A stretch of 64,000 nt of DNA from Ophthalmolycus amberensis (GCA_024529925.1 JAFEUB010001535.1:558001-622000); one strand, 5' to 3'. Positions 35,701 to 50,700 are shown, numbered from the stretch's first letter. Made by a program: numbers and translations. The notes: a model not told the origin generated them from the letters alone.

Positions 35701-38700
35701 ATCACCTGTTGAGAATAGCCTTGTTGAGACAGTTTTATTGCCAGAGAAGTCAGAGGAGGAAGACAAGCTGATGGTCGGAGCAGAGAGTATAGCACAGAAA
35801 GAGGAAGAGCAGACACCTATAGAAACAATATTAAAAGCATGTGATAAATCTGCGAATGCAGTGGTTACATCTCCTGAACCTCAAGAGCAAGAAAAGGTCA
35901 ATGTCAAGGAATCAATGCAAAGTTTAGAGAAGGTGTCAACCTCAGCTGTCTTTAGTGAGACGCAAGCCAGAGATAAAGCCTAGTGAGAAGAAACTCGTTC
36001 AGGAAGAGACAGAAGCTTGTTCACGTAATACAAACTATTGTATTGCTGAAAATCAACATGAAGGAGAGAGGGAGACGTTAGCTCTGATGGGCCGTGATGA
36101 GAAACCACCAGAGAAAGTTTCAGAGCAAAAGGTGTCAAACAAAGAGAAGGAAGACAAAATTGACAAAAAAGTGGTTGAGTCACAACCTGTTGCTGGCAAC
36201 GTCCAGGAAGTTACTTCAGCGATATTGTCTTCAGAGACAAACATATTCTGTGATAAAAATGACAATGCAGAGTTTGATGTAGGAAAGAACACAATATCAA
36301 AGAAGGATGTATCAGATACAGCTTTTGAAAATGGAGATGTGTCTGTATCAGTAGCTTCAGTCCTTGAAGCAGAACATGAAATCCCATTGTCTGTAGTTAG
36401 TGAGCAGGTCAAAGGTCTAAAGGAGAACACTAACGTGGAGGAGAAAAAGGAGGTTGTAGCTCAGCCTCTGGGAAAGACTTGTGAAGAAGATGCAGTCGCT
36501 GAGGTGACCATAGTATTTAGTACAAGTAGTGGTAGATTATATGATAATCTTTTACAGCATTTGCTTTAATTCTGCTATAATTAACACATGTACAGTATAT
36601 AGGTACATGTGAATTTCAGTTAGATAGAAATGGCTGAACTAAAAATTGTACCATATTGAAAATGAATATCTTAACACAGGAAAATACAGTAGAATGTTTT
36701 GATTTCAGACTGTATATATCAAAAACCTGAAGAGTGGATATATATGTATTGAAAAAATACTGTTTCTATAACAATAATAGAGTTATGGAAAGCCTTTTTT
36801 CATCTCCATTTGCTATTCATCAAGAATGTACATGCACATACACATGGTTCACATGTAACAAGCGAAAAAATCCCAGTCTTGATTTTTAAATTTGTATTGC
36901 AGTTTCTAGGGAAAAACATAATTGTTGTATTTCAATCCAACAGGTGAAAACAGTGGAGACCTTGAAAGAGCCTGGAGAGAAAGAAATGGCTATCAAGGAC
37001 AGCAGTCCCACCAGCCCATCAGACCTAGCCAAGCTGGAAAGCACAGTCCTACCCATTCTTGAGGCCCAGACACAACCAAAGGATGATGAGGAGAAACTAA
37101 CAGCTACTCTGAAGGCCAGACGTAAATTAGAGGTGCTTCCTCTCTCACCTGACTCACCCAGCTCAGAAGATGACCGAGAACTTTCTGAGAAGAATACCAA
37201 AGGTACTACAAAGAAAAAGCTACTTGTACCCATGGATGTCAGGGCAGATTCCCTCGATGATAGCAGTGAAAGCTTTGGAAAAGAAAGCCCGATGTCTGGG
37301 GATGATGAGGAATTTATCCGAAAACAAATTATGGAAATGAGTGAAAATGAGGATGCTTCCCCGTCTGATGAGGAAAACCTCATTCAGACGCAAGATAAGA
37401 GAGAATGAGAAGAAACAAATAGAACAGAAGACAGCTGTGGAGAGGAGTACATCAGGAAAATCCAGGCGACTTACCAAGAAAAGCAGTATAAGTCCAGATG
37501 ATGAAGAGGATAAACAACTATGTGGCTCATTGGACAAACCTGATACATACAAAGAGGAGGGACAAGAACTAAAGGAAGGGAGTGGTACTGGAGTTCGCAA
37601 ATTCCAAACTATGGAGCTGAATTCAACCAGCGGCCCTATGCGTTTACCTAATGATGATGGAGACCCTGAAATGGAAAGCCTTACAGACTCTCCAGATGAT
37701 AGGTCTAGAGGTGAGGGGTCATCCAGTCTACATGCATCCAGCTTCACTCCTGGGACATCCCCAACATCCCTCTCATCACTAGATGAAGACAGTGACAGTA
37801 GTAGTCCCAGCCATATCCGTTCTGGTGAGGGTAAACAACACAGGAAAGCCAAACACAGACAACCTGGTCAAATGCTGCCAACTATTGAAGACTCTTCTGA
37901 AGAGGAAGAGTTACGGGAAGAAGAGGAGCTACTCAGGGAGCAAGAAAAACAGAAGGGATCTGGGAAAAAGTCCAAGAAAGACAAAGAAGAGATTCGAGCC
38001 CAAAGGAGGCGAGAGCGTCCAAAGACACCACCAAGCAACCTTTCCCCCATTGAAGACGCCTCACCAACCGAGGAACTGAGACAAGAAGCTGAGATGGAGG
38101 AAATCAGACGATCATCCTGCTCTGATTTCTCCCCCAGTGTTGAATCAGATTCTGAAGGATTTGAAATCCATGCTGCAAAGATTGCGGCAGTTCAGAAAAC
38201 CTATCAACTTCCTTTATCGGTATCTCTTCACTCCCCAACAGATGATCAAAATATTGATCAACCACAGAAAAAAACTCTCAAAACTGCTGATGAGGCTTAT
38301 GAGGAAATAATGCTGAGGGCCAAGTCTCCAACGCTTGACAAAGGCGAGATTCAACCAGGAAAAGAGTCCCTTTATGGAGGCATGCTGATTGAAGACTATG
38401 CCTATGCATCTCTTATTGACAATTCAACGGCTGTTCTGGGTGAGCCAGAGAAGATTGTTGTTCCTACTCAGCCCAAAACACTGAGATCACCAGATGAAGT
38501 TTATGAAGACATGATAAAGAAGAGGAAGGAATTCATCAAGCTGGAGCAGGAATATCAAAATATGCATCCAACAAAGGAAAGCAGCAACCCAGAAATTGTG
38601 TTGCAACCTGCTGAGAATACCTTATCCAAAAGCACCACAGTAACATTAGGCAAAGATGGGAAGCCATTGTTGGATGCTGAAACTGCCTATGAAGAGCTAA

Positions 38701-41700
38701 TTAAAAGAGTGCTGACTCCTGGAACAAGTCCAACTCAGCAGGAGCCAGAAGTGGAAGCCACTGCATCGAGAAGGGCACTCCACCCCATTCCAGACTTAAA
38801 GGTGACGCAGTGCTCTTCGGGAGAGTTGTCCTCTGATGACGAGAGTATGCTTAAAAAGGAGGATATAACTGCAGTATCCGACTCACCAGCAGTTATGGAA
38901 ACTGAGCCTGTGACAGTGTTTACCGAGTCCCCTCCATCAACCACATCATGTCAGCAACCTCACACCACAATCACAGAATCACAACTTGATATTGTTGACT
39001 TATCTAGTGCACTCCCAAGAACATCAGTCCCAGTAATTGCCAGTGTTTCGCCCTTGCCCACAGTCCCCCAGTACACACCCAGTATTCCTAGCGTAGTGTC
39101 AACTACTCCACCTTTACCTCCCAAGCCCAGCATCCTGCATAGGGCTAATTCTCAGGAAAAAGCAGAAGTACCTGTTGCACCACCACTGCCTCCTCCCACC
39201 CCACCAAAACCTACTGTTTTTCCCAGGAAAGCTCCCATCCCACTTCCACCTCAGGCTTCAGCAACTCCAATCAGGACAGAGATAGTGGCTATGACTGCAG
39301 CCCAAGGGCCACCTACAAGACAAGCAGTTACACCAATGTACAAGCCTCAAGTTCCCCCTCCTGTTGCCCCAAAGCCATCCATTCATGCAGGGATTGGGGA
39401 TAGCCACTGGCCAGGACATGGTGTCAAACCACCAATTGCACCAAAGCCTGGCTCACAGCCTTCTTCACCTGCCCATGTCCCACATCCACCAAGACCCACT
39501 GTACTTCCCACTGGTCCGAATGACATAGCTCTGAATCTGAGTCCTTCTGAGAGCAAGCTGTTTCAACCCTCCCCAAAGTCTCCCTCTTCTCCAAGATATG
39601 CCAGCAATCGTCGTGACACATATGTAGTCATCACACTGCCATCTCAGCCCAGCTCTCCAGTAGACAGTGTCTCAACTCAAGCTCCCTCTAGCCCTGGCCC
39701 AGCATCTCCTTTATGCCAAGCTCAGCCCCAAAGTTATCACCAACCACAACCTCAACTTCAATATTATCCACAGCAGCATCCACAACCAACCCCTCCTCAA
39801 ACAACCAGAGTGCCTCTGGCATACACAAGAGTCACAGAATCCATTGAAAGTCAAGAGTTTTGTGGCCCAGAAAAACATGTATCTCGTTCTTGTCATATAA
39901 TTGAGGCTATATCTGCCTCTGCACAGCCACCAATGGTTATGCCTAACCTGATCTCTCAAGTGGTCACCACAGAAGTCCAAAGAACCACTGTCTCCGTGTT
40001 CATGAAAGGACATCACCACCAGTGCCAGCTCCAAGGGCAAATGGTGTCCCAATCTCGATGGAGAAACCTAAGCCCCAATTGCCAGCACAGAATGAACAGG
40101 CCGTCCAACCTTCTGAGGTGGTAGATCTTAGGACTATGAAGGTGGACCCACAATCAGACATGAATGGTGTGGATCTGTCTGCTGGGCCAGACTCAAGACG
40201 TCAGTCCTTTGCAATTGATGTCAGTCGTCAGAACAGTGCAGTGCATTCACCTGTGGTCAATCTCAGTACTGAATCATCCACTGTTTCTATAGTGACTGAT
40301 AGTATCACAATTGTGACCTGTGCTGCCACAATTGAACAATGTGACAATGTAGACACCTCTCAATTATCTTCAGTGCCCCTTCAGTTAACAAAAAATAAAG
40401 CATTTGAACCTGTTTCTCAAATCGTATATCGGCCAATTGATTCTCAGTCCTCCACTCCTGCTGGTATAGAAAACCCTATTAACCTCTCAGTTGGATCAAG
40501 CACAGGTGGAGGAACTTTCCAGACCACTCCTATCACTATTGCACCCACTTGTATTGCAGGTTGTGTTGCCAATGGATTAACTACAGGTGCAACCAGAGTG
40601 GCTGGAGCCATTGACCTTTCCACAACAAAACCATTCAACACTATGGTATCAGTGGATGCTGCCTCTGCAGAGGTGGTCACAGCTGTACTCACAGATGACG
40701 ATGGCAAACCAGTGGATCTGACTGCAGGACAAAGAGCTGTATGCTGTGATGTTGTGTACAACCTCCCATTTGCAGGAAGCTGCACTACTCAGCAACCTAC
40801 TACACCCCTGCCTGAAGATCGTTTTGGATATCGTGATGACCATTACCAGTATGACCGATCCCCTTACGGCATGAGAGGGTTTAGTGGAATTAAACCGTCG
40901 ATGTCAGACACTAACTTAGCAGAGGCTGGCCTGTTCTTTTACAAGAGTAAGAACAGCTATAATTTCAGTGGTACCACAGAGGGTGCAGTAGATCTTACCT
41001 CAGCAAAGATTTCTGATGCAGGTCAGTGCAGTGACATTGCAGACCTGTCACTTAAATGTCACTTTGAACTGCCTCGACTCATTCATGGCTAACTTGGCAT
41101 TTTTTGTTTGTTTTTTGCTTTTGTTTTTGTTTTGCATGGACAATTTGTTTATTTGTTTATTTGTTTTGCCCTTTCACTGTAATATTTTTGCATGTGCCTG
41201 CATGCTGTTACTGTAAATCTTGTTTATACTTGTTGCACTTCTCAACATTGGATTTTTCCCTTTTTCACCTTTTTTCATTATTTGGACAAGGCATGGCTTG
41301 CTTCAACATTGAATAAGTCTGCATTATTTGGATTCAACTGATATTTTTGACTTTTGACAGGTGAAGCTGTTGACTACTCCAAGAAAGGGACTTACGCAGG
41401 AATGACAATCCCACCCTATTCCCAAGCCAGAGTCACAAGTGCTGTTGGTACACTCTTTGGTACAAGCAGTGTCTTGAGGTCATCAAATGGGGTGGTCTAT
41501 TCCTCTGTTGCAGCACCAATCCCATCTACGTATGCCATTACCACCCAACCTGGGTCCATCTTTAGTACAACATACAACACGCTTTCAGGTATGCATACCA
41601 GCGATACAATGCCTTCCCTGTCCAACCTCCAGAATGTACCACTTACAAGGTCCCACAGTTTCCTGTCCTCCATCTCCTTTACTGAAACAGAGGAACAAGA

Positions 41701-44700
41701 AGATGCCCCACTCAATCTGGAGATTTCTAGAAGGGGTAGCATTGCTGCTGCCGCCACAGCAACAACCTCTTTAACCCTTGACACCTACACTGATGCATCC
41801 CTGGACGCCATAGCTGCTTCACTAGAGGCTCTGTCTTCACCCATGGTTCCTGGGGATGGCCAGTATCAGGCAGAGCGTGAGAGGCTAGAGATGGAGAAAC
41901 TCAAGCAACAGCACTTGGCTGAGGAATTAGAGTGGGAGCGCCAAGAGATTCAACGGTTCCGAGAGCACGAACAAGTTTTGGTGCAGAAGGAACTGGAGGA
42001 GCTGCAGGCCATGAAGCAACATATCCTGAACCAACAAGAAGATGAAAGACAGGCTCACCTTATGATGCAGAAAGAAACATATGCCCAGCAACAGCAGCAG
42101 CTTGAACAGATTCAAAGACTCCAAGAGCAGCTGCGCATGCAACTGGAAGAGCAAAAGCTTCATCAGATGTACCCAGGTGGGGACCTACCAGGGCATGGCG
42201 TGCAGGAGGCAATTGTCTTAGGACCTGATGGCACAGTACTGTCCCGAAAGATCACAGATAGTGGGTGCCAGACAGATGAAGAGGATGAGGCAGTCAGCAA
42301 AGCTTACACAGCAGGGAGGAAAAAGAGAAGTGTTAAAAAGAGTGTAGACAGTTGTGTGCAGACTGATGATGAAGATCAAGACGAATGGGAGGCTCAGACC
42401 AGAAACCGGCAAAGCCGGCCACGCACTGCCAGGGGTGATAGGGGTGGGCAGTCGGAGATGTCTCTTAAAGCCCACACTGAGATTTCTATTCAAACAGATA
42501 CAGAAGGGAACATTCGAATGGACTCCAGGATGGAGCTGTCTGACTCTGAAAGGACCTTACCAAAGAAACGACCCACCCCATTAGACATAGGCCAGTCTCC
42601 CAACCTCAAAGTTGATTCCTCTACGCTTCAAGCCCCTCCTAAATCTCCCAATGTGCTTTATTCCCCCATATCTCCCTGTATATCCCCAAGCAAATCCCTT
42701 GAGTTTGTGTCCTATGAGAAATCATTGGGTGATACAAGCCCACAAAAGCTAAGAGGAAGTACGGATCCATCAAAAGTCTCTCCATTAAGTCCAAGGGGAC
42801 CAAAAGCAATGCAGAGATCCATGTCTGACCCTAAGCCCATGAGTCCAACAGGTGAAGAAAGGGCAACATGTGGCACCCAGTATGGTGATACTGTGAGTAA
42901 TATACCCATCACTTTGATTGTCATTAATATGGGAACATAGACACTGACTAAGTTCAGGTTTATTTTAACTGTAAGAATATTTAGTTATTTACATTTAAAT
43001 GGTTCTTTGGGTAAATAATGTGCAAATGTAATTTAGATATTTGGAGAATAGTTTCAAGCTTGAGCGCATTTTAAAAAAAAAATACCATGGTAGAGACTCC
43101 AATGAGGGCAGTTTTTCCTAGTTTTGGCTTGTTATGCCATTACATATCCCAGTCATTTCACTAAGCCTGTCATTTGATTATATGAGATACACTTACAGTA
43201 AAGCTACATAATCTGACGGCAAGAGATGGCATGTTCTCTTCATGTTTGCTTAAAAAAAATAACAATTTGATTCATTGAATACAATGGTAATTCAATAGAA
43301 GACCATCTTTGTGTATTCTAAGCGTGGCACACATGCCAGTGTGGTTATACCTATGTCAATGTAATGCTTGAGATGGCAGATGTGCTCCATTAATTGAACT
43401 TAATGTCATACAATGCAGCTGTTTCCATCCTTTACATTGCTGTGACCTTAACCCAAGTGATGTATCACATCAAACCAAATTCTGACAATAAAGACATGAG
43501 CAAAGTTCTAAATGCCAACCTGAATGTTCAAGCTTAAATTCTGCTTTTTTTAATTTTAAGAATTAAAGTATGCATCCGTACCATACATATATTGTATGTT
43601 GTGAAAACAAGAAAATCTGTAATTAAAATGTTGGTTTGTTCACATGCATAGGGCAACATATACAGAAAGAAAAGTAAAAGAAACAAGTGCATTACACAAT
43701 GCACACGTAGGCATCTTATGTTGCTCCTGGCCCTCATGAGGTATGGAAGTCAGTTTTCAGCCTGGGCAATTCCCTGTTGAGAATCTCATACATACATAAA
43801 AGGAAATGAGCTGAGCTTGCAGGAAAATACTGAGCTGTCAGGGATCAATGGAGGTTTAATGCTAATAAATTACTTCTTTTGGAACTAAATTTAGGCATGT
43901 GCAATTTAGTGAGAAGTGGGGAACATTTATGGACAGGAATAGATTACTGGTATGCTTAAAAGGTGTTCGAGCACCATGTTCATGTCCTAAATATCTAAAA
44001 TCATGACTTTATATTAACTTTGTGGCAAGACTAGAATTGATTTTCTACTTTTTCACTTTGATCACATAACAATTATCGAACTAATACGGTTCACAGAAAG
44101 TCATTATTAAAATTCTGAGGACTACATAACTGGCTGACTCATTTATTTTGGGGATTAAGAAAACTGTTTGAATTCCTACAGTCCTAATCATTATCTTGTT
44201 TTCTTTTCCTACAGGGGAAAGGCTCACCAACAGGCACTCAAACAGGCACTCAAAAGAAGGTGAAGAGGACTCTCCCCAATCCACCATCAGAGGATGAGTC
44301 AACAACGAGTGGTCAGACAGCACACACCACTGGTTCGGCCCGCCGAAGAATGTGCCGCAATTCCAACATGGCACGTGCTAAGATCCTGCAAGACATTGAT
44401 CGTGAGCTAGATCTCGTTGAGCGTGAGTCTTCCAAGCTCCGCAAAAGACAAGCAGAGCTCGATGAGGAGGAGAAAGAGATTGATGCCAAGCTTAGGTACT
44501 TGGAGATGGGCATTAATCGTAGAAAAGATGTGCTACTAAAGGAGAGAGAGAAGAGAGAAAGGGCATATTTACAGAGTGTTGCCGAGGACAGAGACTACAT
44601 GTCAGACAGTGAGGTTAGTAACATCCGAGAGACAAGGGGTGGGCTTGGAATTGGTGAAGATGAGGAGATTGAAGGTCATGGTCTTGAACGTCCCAGAACA

Positions 44701-47700
44701 GCTCCTCAGTCAGAATTGGATGACTTTGTCCCACCTCAAACCAAGCATGAGTATGGGAAATACAGCCAGTACCAATACAATCAAAGCCAATACCAGCAGT
44801 CTCTCTACCAAACTCCCCAGTCCTACCAATCCCACTCTCTCTACTCTTCTGTCCCCTCGCTCACTAGCTCCCAGCAGCAGAGTTACCACCAGATGCTCCT
44901 GTTGCAGCAGAAAGCTGCCAGACAAGCAGCCCTCCTCTCAGAGCTGGATGCAACTAAATATGTCATTAGCCGCCAGCCTGATCCCACATCATCAGCTTAC
45001 CTGGGAGTCAAATATGACAAATATGGCAACCACCTTGACCTCAGAGCCTTGGATGTTGGAAATATAGCACGTAGCCCCATGTCAACTGTATCTGATTCCT
45101 ATTATACAGATGTAGATCCCCATACACCTCGGAGTTACATGTTGTTGGAAGATGCTGCAGAACTGGCTAAGGGCTCCACAGGTCTGTCTTCATCTTACAG
45201 TCTGGCTGAGAGGGAGCTGGCCAAAGCAGAGAAGCTTCTGCGTAGGAGTGCTGCAGATCTGGGTTCTACTGACTATCTGGGATCCACGTCTAGACTCCAT
45301 ACTTTTGGAAAGACCCCTGATGAAGAAGATACAATGGAGGAACCCTACGAACTGAAACTCCTGAAGCAGCAGCTAAAGCGAGAGTTCAGAAGAAGTACTG
45401 GTGGGACAGAAAACATAGAACAATTGACAGGCCTCTCCCAGAACTACTATAACCCAAGCTCTAGCATCTCTAGTTACTCTCAAAGACACTATCCAAAGAC
45501 AGACAGGTACAGTATCAGTCGACTTACTCTGGAGAAGCAGGCAGCTAAACAACTCCCAGCATCACTGTTGTACCAAAATCAAAAGGCACCGTTGATTGAT
45601 CCTAAGATCTCCTCCAAGTATTCCTCTATTACAGACAACAGGGGTTTGGAGACAGACTATACCAGCTATCTTGGGTCTACCAGTGCATCTGTAAGATCCA
45701 ACCGGCTCTCGCAAGATGAGATTACCTTCGGCCTTCGTAAGAATATTGCAGAACAACAGAAATACCTGGGGTCCACCTTGGGTGCCAACTTGGCTGGGTC
45801 ACTAAATTCGGGCCAGAGCCTAGGTTTGGATTCTGCTTATCCTAGTGGTAGTCGCTCAAGACCCTCATCCAGGCCCACATCTTGCTATGGCCTGGACTTG
45901 TCTATTAAAAGAGACCCTTCCAGCTCTTCGCTGAGGCTTAAGGGGGATAGTGAAACATCTGGAGATGTACCAAGCTATCAAACCCCCTCTGGTCGCACCA
46001 AACCTACAAGCCTTCCCATTGTGCAAAGTGGCCGTGGCCGATTACCCATAGTGGCCCAAAACTCGGAGGAAGAGAGCCCATTGAGCCCTGTTGGGCAACC
46101 TATGGGCATGGCCCGTGCATCAGCGGGACCTCTACCGCCCATCTCAGCTGATTCAAGGGACCAATTTGGTTCCTGCCTGTCCTTGCAGGACTCCCAGCAA
46201 CATATCAGGGAAGAGCCAACCAGGGGTAGGGGTTACGTGCTGCTGGATGACCTTCAGGGCACCATGTCAGATAGTGAAGGTAAAAAACAGACTTGTCATA
46301 TTGTCAATATTTTCCTGTTTAATGTCTCATCATTTAGAGTGTCTGGCTATGGTTTGTCTTTCTTGCATTTAGTACTATTATGTACGATATTTAGCGTTTG
46401 TGTATTTGTTGAATGTCTGCATGTGTCTTACCTTAACTTTGGTGAATGTATTCTCTTTTTGTTTTCGGGTGTCAGTACTTTTGGTTGAGATCTATTGTAC
46501 ATGCATGCCTTTGTATATTTTGCTCTATGTCTTATAGGCTGTGCTTGAATGTATCTTTATGCATGCACTGTATTTCTGTCTGCATGCCAGATATTGTGTA
46601 ATGTTTTCTCACAATAGTTAACTGCTTGACACCGTATGGTCTCTCTGTTTCAGCTACATTGTGTGGGAGGTTCCCCTCCTCAAATGGCATTTGCTCACTT
46701 GTGCTCAAATGTTACATAGCTATTTCAACTTTCAAAATATTTTTTTAATCGTCTTTTAATTCCTGCTTGGAGGATACAAGACTTGAACCACAATAGCAAA
46801 ATCATCCTCCGAAACTTAAGTCAGATTTTGATAACGTTTTTCCCCACAAATGATACACTGAAAAAGTTAAATTTTACAGAATTCAGACAAATGAACCAGT
46901 TATTTAACAATTAGTCTTCAAAATAACTGTACTGTAATAACACAGCAAATTACTTATATTTAGAGATTCTACAGTAGTTGATGTGCAATGTGGATAGCAG
47001 ATAGTTTCGGTGTATTTCATCATATCAGTGGGTAAATATGTGGGTTGAATTATTAAGACAGCAAAGTATAGGCAAGATCAAAATGTTACCAAACTCTAAT
47101 GACATAGCTAGAAAATAATAGCTTAAAGCAGGATACTGTCATATTTTTTTAAATGCCAATGTGGTTGCAACACTTGTATGCAATAAATATAAAACTTTAA
47201 CTTGCATGTCTTGTTTGAATATTTGCTTTTATTGTGACATATTTGTAATTTATTGCATGGAACAGATTTATGCCTTTTAACTTTTAATAATAATGCAAAA
47301 CATTTTTTTGAATTCATCATCTTCTGAGCAAACATTCACTTCCGCTTCTTTATCTATTTTTCCTCTATACTTACTGAAAGCATACAGTATTCTGAGTTGT
47401 CATCACTAAGTTATTCGTAAATTAAGATACTAATAGAGGTACAATTGTTTATCTCTTTGGCTTAAAGATCCCAGTTCTGAGTTGTCTTGAATGCAGCATA
47501 ATTACTAATAAATTCATATGGATCTGATCATTTTTCAATGTAAATCCATTTGCCTTGATTCCAGCCCTAAGTGATTCCCTGATGGCTTTGAACAGAGACG
47601 ATGCAACCAATGGTAGAGTATTAGTTCAGTTCTCTAGTCGTCCATCAGTTAACATATTAACCCGCACCTCAAGTCAAATGCACATCACCATAAAATGATG

Positions 47701-50700
47701 ACCAATTGTTGGGGAGGTTTAAGACACTCTTAAAATAGCAAATTAATACTACTTTAATTTGCAAGTTTCAACGATTTTACATTGTGGAAATGTCATATGG
47801 TAATACTGTACTGATACTCAATGTTTAAAAGAAATACATGAACTTTCCTAACAATTGGAGTAACATTTACATTCATAGAAAAAAAAACCACATTATAGGT
47901 TGAGATTATGCCACTATACATACTGTAATAAATAGTTTTTATTCTATCTCAAACTGCATTTTTTCTGCCTATTTTACGACACCTGTGTAAAATGTCATGT
48001 TGCTTGGAATCCTTTCTCCTTTTCACAAGAAAGTGAACTAATTAATCAACTCTTTCTCTGGACCTTGTTTTCGTCGTATTTGTTTTTATTTTATTTGTCA
48101 CAATCCCTACTAAGTATAGACTTGTCATGAATTGAATTATGCCTAATGGCATTTAATCATCTTTACAGTATATAGCCTGAAGAAGCACATTCTCTATATA
48201 GTGAAATGAAAATGTCCAAGTTCTCAGATTGATTTTTAAGTAGTGCTTGTCTTTATCCCTGAAGCCTACCACCTTAGGCAAGAGGAGACTGAGTGGTTTG
48301 ACAATACGAGGGACGGGCGATCAGAGAATGGACAAGAGAAGAGACAGGTGAAACAGAAAACACACACACACACATACTGTACACGCAGACACTATCGAAA
48401 AGTTTCCGCATGCACTGAATACCAAGTCCAAGTAGTAATGAAATGCATGAAATCACACTCAACCACCTGAATATCTATATGGCATGTCCATGTTGCATAT
48501 ACCTTGTACATACATGACATCTCACCATTGTGTATGGGCCACAGGGAAAAGGCCTGTACTACCCCTTCCCTCACCTCAGGGTCAAACTGCAGAGGGATCC
48601 CAAAGACCGCAGTGTCTCAGGTAAAGTACCACAATTTACTACATTTCAATCAACAAGAACAAAAGCAGCATGCAAAGAGCATTTATTACAAGCTATTATT
48701 GACTGTGATGCATGCATTCTATTTTATTGACCCCATTGCTGACTGACTGCATCAACTATGCACCGTTTACAGCACACGTATGGTTAATGTTTGTAAAACA
48801 GAAATGAAAAAGGGGAGTAGAACGTACACATTAATATGGATCGTATTGTCCCATTAGGTTAACGGAGCATGACCAGTGTGCTTCATGCGTTCTGTTTACT
48901 TGATATTCATGCCAGATCTCAACAAACTAGCGAGTCACTTCCCCTGCCATTACGTTCCATCACGCCATTCCTCCAGGCTCAAAGCAGGCAGACATTTCAT
49001 TCCCTGGCATCCCTTTTGATTTGGCCCTTTTCCATGCTCATCAGTCATTGCCATGCTCAAAATGGCGTATCCCTCACACTCAGGATTATCTTGCGCAAGT
49101 AACAAGCAGCCCACAAAGGAAGCATTCTGTCTAAAAGGACCCGGTGCTGAACGGAGTCATTTTGTTTCCAGCTTCCATAACCGTGTTAAATAGCGTAATA
49201 TAAAGGAGGTTCTGCTTCTTGTAGGTGAGGGCCTATTTATGTGTTACCTGTGGAGGGATATGATGTGGGATTGTTTGATAATCAGTAGATGGGTTGGCAT
49301 GTATGCTGCTGTCTACTGTTCTACAAAGGCAAAAGAGCAATAGCTACAGAAGCAGTGAGAAAAGTAATTTAAAGTGTTCATGTTGGCCAGTACTGAGTAA
49401 CAAAGAAAGGTTGTAATGCCTTCATTTTTATGTCTGTTTAGGCTTACCAAGTGTAGCTGCCATATAACCAACATAATACCTAAAACACGGACAAAATGTG
49501 TTCCATTTGAACACATATTATGTTTTTGAGTTGTCCATCTGTCTGTCCGTATCACTCTTCTGAACTCTTATATCATGAAAACTTTAGGGGAATCTATCCA
49601 AATTTGGAAATCCACCTGAACTCAGTAATGAACTGATTAAGTTCATTATTAAGTAAGCACTAGAATTAATACGCTAATTATGACAATTTCACACAAATGT
49701 CTCCTAGGATAAAACGTGATTTTGATGCAAACTGCAAATCTACATGGTTGGTAGAGTTATACAACTGTGGGGCGGTATTTCTTGTATTTTTTTAGAAAAT
49801 ACACTTTTTTTGGTTTGCTATTTTCATTATTTATAGTTATAGGGATTGTTGAATGTAAATTATTTATAGTTCAGCATTTTTTCTTGGTATGGCAGTATAT
49901 TTGTGTCCATATTGTATCCTTCTTTTTCTGTGTTGTTGAAAAAAAAGTAGATGTTGAATGCCAATAGTGACTTATTGATATTGCCATTGAATGATTGCCA
50001 ATAAAGGATTATCTTATCTTATAATGCCACTAAACAATCTTTGCTTTGGGTCTTAAACAGGAAATGGTCTGGGTATCCGTGTGGTTGGAGGGAAAGAGGT
50101 CCCTGGCAGTAATGGAGACATTGGAGCCTATGTTGCCAAAGTCCTACCTGGTGGAGCTGCAGAACAAACAGGAAAAATTCTTGAAGGTAAGCTCATCTAC
50201 CAAATTAAACTTCCCCTTGTGCAAAAAAAATCTGCTTCACTTGTAGGAGAAAAGGAAATAAATCACAAAAGATATACTGGAGATTTATTTTCTTATATAT
50301 GAAGCATTCTTATTTGCTTAGAGCGAGATAAGAAGACAACTGATTAACATGCCGTGTCCCCTTTTAAAACAATGCTGAAAAACATCTGGTTTGGGTATCA
50401 CAAGGGGTTATGTGCTGGACTATTTGGACTTCTTTTACATATACAGTAGCTTGATACTGCAACAGCCACAGTTATTTTGAAAAGTAACCATTGTGCACTA
50501 AACCCTATGACCTGTGATTTCGCCCACACACATCTCACTGACACCACCTCAGCATGTTGCCGTGTGGTATAACACATTTCATGAGGTGGAATTGATTTCA
50601 CATGGTGCAGTCTGGGAACAGTTGACCATCTCACCCTCCCAGTCCACCTGTCTGCTCACAGTCCGCTTTAATCTCTGTGTTGAGCCACATTGAGGGTGTC

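Noticed and set aside
35933..35955. A 23-nt GT...AG interval that could be read as an intron at the exon 4 frame break
   Set aside because: Too short for vertebrate splicing, and it does not remove the need for a frame change.
36504..36569. Continuation of the exon 4 frame to a stop at 36569
   Set aside because: GAG|GTGACC at 36503 joins in phase with the conserved exon 5, so the rest is intron.
46280..46488. Extension of exon 7 open frame
   Set aside because: It becomes hydrophobic, unconserved sequence straight after the GAAG|GTAAAA donor; the conserved protein continues in exon 8.
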